Shown here in pieces: positions 6,521-12,209 of a stretch of DNA of 12,209 bases. Positions within the stretch are counted from its first letter, which is position 1. Each line of letters begins with the position of its first letter. The notes under the pieces were generated by a model. That model searched no databases. It saw nothing but the letters and a program-made list of their open reading frames with translations, and was not told the origin of the DNA. Origin of the DNA: Desulfobacterales bacterium (lineage in GTDB: Bacteria > Desulfobacterota > Desulfobacteria > Desulfobacterales > 4be13); NCBI GenBank assembly GCA_029940115.1, contig JAOZRQ010000169.1, positions 1-12,209 on the forward strand, written 5' to 3'. The position numbers and the translations under genes were made by a program.

Positions 6521-6639
6521 GACAAAAAGTCGCGAAGGGCGAGAAACCCGGTCCCGACAAAAACGTCGGGGGCAAGCTTTTTTCCCAAACAGGCGGAATC
6601 CCCAACTGCCAGAAAAAGCCGGGTTTCTTTGTCCTGCAG
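6521..6639. mobile_element. MITE-like element D (~119 bp, damaged right end)
   Basis: It begins CTGTGTGCAGGACAAAAAGT and ends TTTGTCCTGCAG, lacking the outer TACACAG. The internal GAAACCCGG..GCCGGGTTTC and CCCGAC..GTCGGG stems are present. It is separated from copy E by only 26 bp. Confidence 0.8.
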
Positions 6640-6656
6640 TTGTCAACGGATGACTT

Positions 6657-6809
6657 ACAAAGGAACTGTGTACAGGACAAAAATTCGGGAATGGGCGGGA
6701 AACCGGCCCCCGATAAAAAACGTCGGGGGCAAGCTTTTTTCCCCAGACGGGCCGACTCCCCGACTGCAAGAAAAAGCCGGGTTTCTTGTCCTGTACACAG
6801 ACAAAGGAA
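6657..6809. mobile_element. MITE-like element E (6666-6800) with 9-bp target duplication
   Basis: The element is 135 bp: CTGTGTACAGGACAAAAA at the left, TTGTCCTGTACACAG at the right, with internal CCCGATAAAAAACGTCGGG and AAGCCGGGTTTC parts. ACAAAGGAA occurs directly on both sides (6657-6665 and 6801-6809), as expected of a 9-bp target-site duplication made on insertion. The right duplicate contains the ribosome binding site of the following hydrolase. It has no open frame of its own and no transposase. Confidence 0.87.
6803..6808 (+). promoter_or_regulatory. Shine-Dalgarno site of the cysteine hydrolase, inside the duplicated target site
   Basis: AAAGGA lies 9 nt before the ATG at 6818. It forms part of the 9-bp duplication that borders element E. 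Confidence 0.65.
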
Positions 6810-6817
6810 TTAAGCTT

Positions 6818-7609
6818 ATGAAACACTTTCATTTGCTGATCATTGATCCGCAAAGGGATTTTTGCGACCCTGACGGCGCGCTGGCTGTGCCGGGGGCTGA
6901 CAAGGACATGGAACGTCTGGCGAAAATGATCAACCGGATCGGAGACAAAATCGGCAATATCCGCTGCACCTTGGATACGCATCACCTTTTTGACATCTCC
7001 CACCCCATCTTCTGGGTGAATTCAGCAGGAAAACATCCTGATCCCTTTACAATCATCACGGTGAATGATGTGGAAAAGGGGATATGGAAGGCTGTGAAAC
7101 CTGAGCATCAGGAACACGCCCTGAATTATGTCGGCCGTCTGACGGCCAATAGCCGCTATCCCCTCTGCATCTGGCCCCCTCACTGCCTGATCGGGACCCA
7201 AGGCCACAATGTTTCCCCGATTCTGGCAGATGCCCTGCTCGCATGGGAAGCGCGTCAGATCGCCAGGGTTGACTATATGGAAAAGGGAGCCAATTACAAA
7301 TCCGAGCATTATTCGGCGGTTCAGGCAGATGTGCCCGACCCGGATGACCCTTCAACCCGGATGAATCACAAGCTTGTCAAGACGCTTGAGGAAGCCGACA
7401 TGATCCTTGTGGCCGGTGAGGCCTTATCCCATTGCGTGAAGTTCACCGTGGAGGACTTGGCCGATGCATTTGATGAGGAACATGTCAGGAGAATGGTCCT
7501 GCTCAAGGATTGCAGTTCGTCTGTGCCTGGATTCGAACAGCAGGGAAAGGATTTCGTCGAAGCGATGACTGATAGAGGCATGCGGGTCGCTGTAAGCTCT
7601 GAGCTGTAG
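6818..7609 (+). CDS. isochorismatase-fold cysteine hydrolase (nicotinamidase-like)
   Basis: A cytoplasmic amidohydrolase of the isochorismatase/nicotinamidase superfamily with 263 residues. The catalytic triad is visible: D10 in LLIIDPQRDF, K156 in YMEKGANYKSE, and the nucleophile C206 in GEALSHCVKF. The metal-binding signature of nicotinamidases appears as TLDTHH (D53, H55) with a further SHP (H62). WPPHCLIGTQGH is also typical. The substrate cannot be set from sequence; nicotinamide to nicotinate is one option, but this longer subgroup is mostly uncharacterised, so no symbol is given. The start is fixed by AAAGGA 9 nt upstream. An open frame extends further upstream through elements D and E, but that part is repeat DNA. 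It appears to be a single gene, and whatever promoter it once had has been pushed away by element E. Confidence 0.9.
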   Translation: MKHFHLLIIDPQRDFCDPDGALAVPGADKDMERLAKMINRIGDKIGNIRCTLDTHHLFDISHPIFWVNSAGKHPDPFTIITVNDVEKGIWKAVKPEHQEHALNYVGRLTANSRYPLCIWPPHCLIGTQGHNVSPILADALLAWEARQIARVDYMEKGANYKSEHYSAVQADVPDPDDPSTRMNHKLVKTLEEADMILVAGEALSHCVKFTVEDLADAFDEEHVRRMVLLKDCSSSVPGFEQQGKDFVEAMTDRGMRVAVSSEL

Positions 7610-7635
7610 CTGTAAGCTGGACTGATGAAAATGTC

Positions 7636-7662
7636 CTGATTATAACGGATTTAGGGGAGGCC
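7636..7662. repeat. 27-bp direct repeat, downstream copy
   Basis: It matches 6231-6257 at 26 of 27 positions. With the upstream copy it brackets the repeat block and the hydrolase gene. It is also the outer left arm of the inverted repeat 7643-7807. Confidence 0.85.
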
Positions 7663-7807
7663 TGTCTCATCTTCAACGCAGAGACGCGGAGGACGCGGAG
7701 TCACGCAGAGGAGGCTGCCCGGCGACCTCCTCTCCGGACTGCCGATGACCCGGTGCATCTCCGCGTCCTCTGCGTTGAAGGCAAACATGGCCTCCCCAAA
7801 TCCGTTA
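7643..7807. repeat. nested inverted repeat (TAACGGATTT outer, CTTCAACGCAGAG inner)
   Basis: The outer arms TAACGGATTT..GGGGAGGCC (7643-7662) and its complement (7789-7807) enclose inner arms CTTCAACGCAGAG..GACGCGGAG (7671-7700) and CTCCGCGTCCTCTGCGTTGAAG (7759-7780). The left inner arm has an extra ACGCGGAG. The loop is about 58 nt. The CGCAGAGACGCGGAG motif is a common intergenic repeat type in several bacterial groups. Confidence 0.8.
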
Positions 7808-8510
7808 GAACCAACCAAAAAAATGGCCCACAATCCATGTCGTGGCTCAAGGAGATTGAGAGAATGGATTCCGGGTCAAATGACGGGAACCTCGTCTGAA
7901 GCCCGACTCTGCCAACGGGAACGCTTGTACCATGAGGGACATCGGATGTCAGCAACCTTCCTTCCAAGAGACGACACTTTGTCTGACATTTTGGGTTTTC
8001 CCTGATACCAGAGGGTTTTGGGGGCACAAAAAAGGCTGCTCAGTGTATCAGGTTGAAAGACAACGGATATTTTGAACCGCCGAAGGCCGAAAGGCAACGA
8101 GACCGCCTTTTTCGCACTCCCTTTGTTGAGCTCCCACAAATGTTTGACGGGACAATGGATGGACAAATCATGGCAATCCTTCAATCCCACGAATTCCGGT
8201 TCAGACATGAGGGACAAAGGTTGCCCCAAAGAAACCCGGCTTCGCGTCAAGGGTCATTGACGATCAAATCGCACCAAAGTGGAACTGTCAGAGAAGCCGG
8301 GTTTTGTTCGCCCGTCATTTGCCCGGAATGACAGGTTTGCGTCGGATTTGAGGCACGGGGGGATTGACACGATTTGCTTGGCATCCCAAATTTTTTTTAA
8401 TGCCAAGGGGAACGGGGCCAAAATGACGAAACCACGGGCCCCTTGCACAAATCATGGGACGACAATCCGCGTCATCCGTGTAATCTGTCTAATCCGCGGT
8501 TCAAAATGTC
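7808..8510. other. gene-free stretch with decayed repeats
   Basis: No frame here has a ribosome site, family motif or coding-like codon use. Seen: an 11-bp stem AAACCCGGCTT (8232-8242) with AAGCCGGGTTT (8294-8304) around an inner CGTCAA/TTGACG stem, resembling the subterminal arms of the MITE-like family; a CTTGGCA/TGCCAAG stem at 8377-8407; and ATCCGCG-type repeat halves at about 8465-8500. CATGAGGGACA occurs at about 7931 and 8206. Confidence 0.6.
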
Positions 8511-8617
8511 GGACAAAAGTTCTTTGCCAAAAAGTCGGACAAAAGTTTTCGCCACATCCGACAATCGACACAAAAACGACAGACACCAACATGACGGAAA
8601 CAAGCAAACCTGAACCC
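8511..8617. repeat. ~107-bp repeat, copy 1 of an inverted pair around the aldehyde oxidoreductase
   Basis: The reverse complement aligns with 10764-10872 at roughly four of five bases by eye, with a few short indels. The best block is CCGTCATGTTGGTGTCTG, identical in both. Within each copy a TTTGTCC motif occurs twice about 25 nt apart. Confidence 0.75.
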
Positions 8618-8736
8618 TACAGAAACCAACTCACAAACTCACAAACTTGATTTACATAGGAGAAAATGTCACAAAAAGGGTTGATGCTTGAGGCCTGAAC
8701 CAAAAGTCAGATCCAGACCTTTGAGCCTCAAAAATC

Positions 8737-8815
8737 AAATATCAAGCGTACAAACATCAAGCGTCAAACATCAAGCATCAAGCGTACAAGCATCAAACAT
8801 CAAGCATCAAGCCCA
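8737..8815. repeat. short tandem repeat of CATCAAG/CGTACAAG units at the 3' end of the oxidoreductase gene
   Basis: Seven- to eight-base units (CATCAAG, CATCAAA, CGTCAAA, CGTACAAG) follow one another for about 80 bp. The array runs into the oxidoreductase gene, and its last codons (LMLDV) and stop are made of repeat units. Confidence 0.8.
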
Positions 8816-10661
8816 ACTTCCCAAGGGTTTCCGCTGTCGGGATGCCGTTCGCGTCATAGCCCCGGAGTTCATAGTAGTCATTCAGCATCTTCTCAAGGGG
8901 GACGGTCCGCTTTTTCCGGTCGCATTCCCTGGCCTCTTTCAGAAATCGCTCGGGGAGGGTGTCGTCCTTTCGGGAGATGCCTTCGCGAGTGTTCATATAC
9001 CGCTCCAGCACATGGATCCGCTCGCCAGCCCTGAGAAACTTGCTGTTCGACATCTGGATGCCGGTGGTCGCGGACCAGAGTGAGGTGTAGGTGCTGAAGT
9101 CAATCAGCTTCACGGCGAGTGCAGGGATATACTGCATGAGAAATCCGAGAACCTTTTTTGGGGTGTATTTCGAGAGCGGCGGCTCCAAGGTGTACGCGAA
9201 CATGGTGAACTGGCAGGTGTGCAACGAATTGATGCAACAGGTCAGCTCCTCGAAAAACTTGACAAATTCGGGCTTTGCCCGCGTGGTGTAGGGATTCAGC
9301 AGGCCGAGCAGCGACTCCAAGCCCACTACGTACGCGGAGAGATGACACCCGCCCCGGTTGGCCACCGCGTAGGAAAGCCCCTGACCCCATATGCCCCGGG
9401 GATCGTAGGCCGCGACCTCCAGCCCCTTGATCTGAATGGCAAACTCCTTTCCCCCGTATTTTTCGGAAAGACGCCGGGTTCCCTGGGCCAGATCGTCTCC
9501 CATTCCCCGACGATACGCCATATCCTTCAGCATCTCCGAAACCCCGTCTGGGGAACCGAATTTCAGATCGGTCCGGATCAGCCCCTTCTCTCCGGCCTCC
9601 ATCAGCCATGCCAGGGACGCGCCTGAGCTGATGGTGTCCATGCCCATTCCACCGCAGATGTCGTTCCATTCGGTGATCTGTTCCGTATCAAAGACGTCGA
9701 TGTTCGTCCCAAGAAGCCCCACCGTCTCGTATTCGGGGATCTGGTGCACCCCGTCCGGATAGGTCCCTTTGTGTCCGCAGAGAATGGCGCACTGCTTGCA
9801 CGAGCTCGGCTTGCTCTTGTATTTCTCCTGCATGGTCTCGCCGGAGACCTGGTTTGCATCCGCATGGCTGCCCCCGCGGAAATTGCGGACCGGCAGATAA
9901 CCGTCGCGATTGGCGTGCAGGACATTGACGCTGGTCCCGTATTTCCGGTACGCGTGGGAGGTGAATGGATTGCTGTTGATGTATTTCAGCGCCCTTTTCT
10001 TCACGCTCCGAAATGCGTATCGGTTCGCGGGAACAATCTTGTACGCGCCCCCGCAGGCGACAATCGCCTTCAGGTTTTTCGCACCCATGACCGCGCCCAT
10101 CCCCCCGCGTCCGAGGAAGCGATGGCCGGTGGCGATGTTCGCGAACAGCACCTGATTCTCCCCCGCGGGCCCGATCACCAGCGCGCCGTCATGTTTGCCC
10201 ATGTTCAGGGCGTCTTGGGTCTCCTTGGTATCCTTTCCCCACAGATGGGAGGCATCCTCAAAATCGATCTGGCTGTCATCAATTTTCAGACATACCGGCG
10301 TTTCAGATCGGCCCGTGACAATCAGGCCATCATAGCCTGCGGTCTTGTACGCCATGCCAAAGGGTCCACCGCAGGAGGAGGTGAGGATGATGCCGGTGAG
10401 GGGGGATTTGGTGAGCGCGGCAAACCGGCCGGTGCAGGGCGCGCCGGTCCCCATGACCACACCCATCATGAAGCAGAGCACATTCTCCTCCCCAAGGGGA
10501 TCAACCCCCGGCTTCAGCCGCTCATACAGGAACTTCATGCCGAGACCCTTGCCTCCGAGATACATTCTGCGGTCTTGGTCTGCGACAATAAATTCCGAGA
10601 CTTTTCTTTCGGATAGGTTGATCTCCAAAACTTTGTTGCTTGTGCCGATTATCGTATTCAT
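8793..10661 (-). CDS. aldehyde:ferredoxin oxidoreductase family protein (tungsten/molybdenum pterin enzyme)
   Basis: A cytoplasmic tungstopterin or molybdopterin enzyme that oxidises aldehydes to carboxylic acids with ferredoxin as electron partner. It is 622 residues, the normal family length. The N-terminal cofactor-binding half has LGGKGLG, TGAPCTGRF and SSCGGPFG. The [4Fe-4S] ligands are visible as CKQCAILC (C288, C291, C295) and probably C483 in NSLHTCQF. The latter motif differs from the DxxGLC of characterised archaeal enzymes. The start is the ATG at 10661: GGAAGG lies 9 nt upstream, and MNTIIGTSNKVLEINL is a typical beginning. An ATG at 10670 directly abuts the ribosome site and is too close. 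The frame stays open upstream to 10889, but only through palindromic repeat DNA. No ferredoxin, MoaD-like or cofactor gene is beside it, so it appears to be monocistronic. Confidence 0.95.
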   Translation of the reverse strand: MNTIIGTSNKVLEINLSERKVSEFIVADQDRRMYLGGKGLGMKFLYERLKPGVDPLGEENVLCFMMGVVMGTGAPCTGRFAALTKSPLTGIILTSSCGGPFGMAYKTAGYDGLIVTGRSETPVCLKIDDSQIDFEDASHLWGKDTKETQDALNMGKHDGALVIGPAGENQVLFANIATGHRFLGRGGMGAVMGAKNLKAIVACGGAYKIVPANRYAFRSVKKRALKYINSNPFTSHAYRKYGTSVNVLHANRDGYLPVRNFRGGSHADANQVSGETMQEKYKSKPSSCKQCAILCGHKGTYPDGVHQIPEYETVGLLGTNIDVFDTEQITEWNDICGGMGMDTISSGASLAWLMEAGEKGLIRTDLKFGSPDGVSEMLKDMAYRRGMGDDLAQGTRRLSEKYGGKEFAIQIKGLEVAAYDPRGIWGQGLSYAVANRGGCHLSAYVVGLESLLGLLNPYTTRAKPEFVKFFEELTCCINSLHTCQFTMFAYTLEPPLSKYTPKKVLGFLMQYIPALAVKLIDFSTYTSLWSATTGIQMSNSKFLRAGERIHVLERYMNTREGISRKDDTLPERFLKEARECDRKKRTVPLEKMLNDYYELRGYDANGIPTAETLGKLGLMLDV

Positions 10662-10670
10662 TTTTGGCAT

Positions 10671-10676
10671 CCTTCC
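10671..10676 (-). promoter_or_regulatory. Shine-Dalgarno site of the oxidoreductase gene
   Basis: GGAAGG on the minus strand lies 9 nt before the ATG at 10661. It excludes the long upstream extension of the frame. Confidence 0.7.
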
Positions 10677-10697
10677 ATTTATGGGTAGATTTTTCAA

Positions 10698-10752
10698 GTT
10701 TGTAGTCCCGCCTTTAGGCGGTTTTGCACCGCCTAAAGGCGGGACTACAAAC
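10698..10752. repeat. perfect 25-bp-arm palindrome, family copy 2, in the oxidoreductase leader
   Basis: The arms 10698-10722 and 10728-10752 are exact reverse complements around TTTGC. It is related to copy 1 at 4745-4801: GTTTG(T/C)AGT(C/T)CCGCCTT(T/C). All three arm differences are matched on the opposite arm. It lies about 40 bp upstream of the oxidoreductase start on the minus strand, so it may fold in its 5' untranslated RNA or lie within its promoter. Confidence 0.92.
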
Positions 10753-10763
10753 ATTTTGCGGTG

Positions 10764-10872
10764 GGGTTCGGGTGTGTTTGTTGCCGTCATGTTGGTGTCT
10801 GCCATTTTTTGTGTGTCGTCTGTCGGATGTGGGTGGAACCTTTGTCCGGCTTTTGGCAGACAACCTTTGTCC
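10764..10872. repeat. ~109-bp repeat, copy 2 of the inverted pair
   Basis: It is an inverted relative of 8511-8617. It lies 11 bp beyond the palindrome 10698-10752. Together the two copies flank the whole oxidoreductase gene. Confidence 0.75.
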
Positions 10873-11033
10873 TCCCTGTGATGCTTCAACCGCCTTTGGT
10901 GCGGTCAAAGTATTTCTTCAACATTGCTGTCGTCTCTTTTTCCGCAACCGTGGGAGGTTTTCCCCGAACACCCATTTCATTTTGCCCCTCAGTGCTCACT
11001 CAAAAATGAAATCACATCCTTGGGAGCCCACCG

Positions 11034-11106
11034 CGGCAAATCATAAATTCGTCACCCCCCTGTATCTGTCATGTAAGAGAGGGGGTGACGAATTTATGAT
11101 TTGCCG
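11034..11106. repeat. perfect 26-bp inverted repeat with 21-nt loop
   Basis: The left arm 11034-11059 (CGGCAAATCATAAATTCGTC then ACCCCC) and the right arm 11081-11106 are exact reverse complements. There is no T-run after either arm. It is unlike the other palindromes of the window and its origin is unknown. Confidence 0.92.
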
Positions 11107-11996
11107 TACCACGCATAAACCAAAAAACCTTTCTCATTGGAACTTGGCATGTTCAATGACATCAATAGTGAGAAACTGATATCGAACGAGAGAAACTGAA
11201 TGAGAAGTTTGCAAATCAGACAATTCTCATCTCTGAACACGGTCATTGTGCCGGTGGTTTTCAACATGTCTTTCAGTTGACCTGTTGCTTTGATTTCATT
11301 TGACATTGAGAATTCTGAGACATCCATGGCCTGGCACAGTTCCCCCCCTCATTGGAAAAATTGGGGGAATCATACCACTTGCAAATTATGAATGTCAGGG
11401 GGCTGTCTCCTTATTTTCACACATATAAACATGAAATGCACAGCCATCAGTTCATATCACATTCATGTCGCCATTCTTCAATATGTGAATTTATTTTTGA
11501 GTCATCACTTATCATCACAGATCATTGACAGCACTTCAAAAGCAATGATAACATATGAATCCTCCAAAGGAGTCAAGTCATTTGAAAAAAACGGTATCAA
11601 TTCATATGTCTTGCACCATAAACCCAATCCTTGTAGTTCCAAAAAAATGAAGGATGGATGAAGAATGATGGGCCAACCTGGGCATCTCAACCCCTTGGAC
11701 CCATCCTTGTCAAACCCAATCCTTGCAGTTTGAGGAGGGAAGTTGAACACATATGAAGTTTGAGGGATGAAACTGAACACATATAATAAGGATGACATCT
11801 GAGATGAGGGCCAACCTGACAGATCCATTCTGTCATCTGTCAGGCAGGCATATGCGTGGCCAGAAGCTCCCGCATATTTTTTTCGGAATGCAAATGTCAA
11901 AAACTTATGGCCAGACATTTGGAAATCATTTTTTTAAAGAGCATTCATTTTTTTCTTGACAGATCAAAAAAGTTCTGATACATAAAGGACAACATT
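11107..11996. other. AT-rich stretch without a supportable gene
   Basis: Short open frames exist on both strands, but none has a ribosome site, a recognisable motif or the codon use of the real genes here. A 19-bp direct repeat AAACCCAATCCTTG(T/C)AGTT is at 11620-11638 and 11712-11730, and GGGCCAACCTG occurs near 11671 and 11809. These may be remnants of a duplicated segment. Confidence 0.5.
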
Positions 11997-12130
11997 TGAA
12001 GGATGAAATATGAAATCTGAAGGATGAAATCTGAAGGATGAAATATGAAATCTGAAGGATGAAATATGAAATATGAAGGATGAAATATGAAATCTGAAGG
12101 ATATAAGGATGAGGGATGAAATCTGAGGAC
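11997..12130. repeat. tandem GAAGGATGAAAT(A/C)T repeat array
   Basis: Roughly nine degenerate units of 7 or 14 bp, built from GAAATATGAAGGAT and GAAATCTGAAGGAT, run across about 130 bp. The composition is strongly skewed, with almost no C on this strand. On the other strand the units read as FIFHPSD-type peptides, which I regard as meaningless. Confidence 0.85.
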
Positions 12131-12152
12131 TGAAGGATCAGGGTCGATATCC

Positions 12153-12185
12153 TTACTCAAGTTTCGCACCCAAATTTTTGAGTAA
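12153..12185. repeat. 8-bp stem-loop near the right edge
   Basis: TTACTCAA (12153-12160) pairs with TTGAGTAA (12178-12185). The 17-nt loop contains TTTCGCAC, as in the repeats at the left edge of the window. The meaning is uncertain. Confidence 0.45.
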
Positions 12186-12209
12186 ATACAGATGGTCAAG
12201 TCAATTCTT

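Noticed and set aside
6500..6817. N-terminal extension of the cysteine hydrolase
   Set aside because: It is composed of MITE-like elements D and E. The superfamily's conserved start (strand leading to D10) begins at the ATG at 6818.
7876..8250. 124-codon minus-strand open frame
   Set aside because: It has no ribosome site, no motif and no coding-like third-position bias. It overlaps scattered repeat fragments.
9744..10616. 290-codon plus-strand open frame
   Set aside because: It is a shadow of the aldehyde oxidoreductase and has no motifs of its own.
10662..10889. N-terminal extension of the aldehyde oxidoreductase
   Set aside because: The open frame runs through the palindrome 10698-10752 and the inverted repeat copy. 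The ribosome site and the family N-terminus place the start at 10661.
11094..11327. 77-codon minus-strand open frame
   Set aside because: The ATG has no clear ribosome site, the end lies inside the perfect inverted repeat 11034-11106, and the protein resembles nothing I know. It could be real, but I cannot support it.
11505..11918. 137-codon minus-strand open frame
   Set aside because: It spans the 19-bp direct repeats and has no motif or ribosome site. Codon use is unlike that of the real genes.
11997..12199. Possible CRISPR or coding region on the minus strand at the right edge
   Set aside because: The units are contiguous degenerate 7/14-bp repeats without spacers, and the minus-strand frame is just FIFHPSD-type repetition.

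Overview
The window is a typical chromosomal stretch of a Gram-negative bacterium with a repeat-rich genome. My best guess is a sulfate-reducing member of the Desulfobacterota, of the kind with large genomes full of short intergenic palindromes. This is inference. It rests on the tungsten/molybdenum aldehyde:ferredoxin oxidoreductase, on the strong Shine-Dalgarno sites, and on the mix of a moderately GC-rich coding style with heavy intergenic repeats. No rRNA or tRNA gene, CRISPR array, transposase or origin was seen.

Layout. At 1-94 there are three copies of a 40-bp hairpin repeat. At 122-1301 (+) lies a secreted chagasin-type cysteine-protease inhibitor with two EF-hand loops, broken by one extra G. 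A hypothetical protein with good codon usage (1183-1665, -) converges on it. At 1706-2603 (+) is a hendecad coiled-coil protein fused to a PD-(D/E)XK nuclease-like domain, also broken by one extra G. An AAA_14/DUF4143 ATPase follows (2721-4031, -). Upstream of it on the same strand is a ribbon-helix-helix antitoxin-like gene (4092-4555, -) that lacks one base. From 4556 to 5284 there is no gene, only palindromes and two mobile-like elements. A membrane-anchored or exported M14 zinc peptidase occupies 5285-6262 (+), and its C-terminal tail is written in repeat DNA. From 6263 to 6817 there is a dense repeat block that leads directly into an isochorismatase-fold cysteine hydrolase (6818-7609, +). 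From 7610 to 8792 there are decayed repeats and no convincing gene. The aldehyde:ferredoxin oxidoreductase runs from 10661 down to 8793 (-). From about 10662 to the end the sequence becomes AT-rich and holds palindromes and tandem repeats but no gene I can support.

The genes do not form one pathway: they are mostly single genes separated by repeats. What links the window is the repeat population. It includes a family of 119-153-bp elements with TGTGTACAGGACAAA terminal inverted repeats, four roughly complete and one truncated. One copy is flanked by a perfect 9-bp target duplication and sits just ahead of the hydrolase ribosome binding site. There are also two perfect palindromes whose arms differ from each other yet remain fully self-complementary, a 27-bp direct repeat that brackets the hydrolase cassette, and a ~107-bp inverted pair that flanks the aldehyde oxidoreductase. 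I do not see a defence or biosynthetic system. The unusual content is this non-autonomous mobile or structured DNA and its effect on gene ends and starts.
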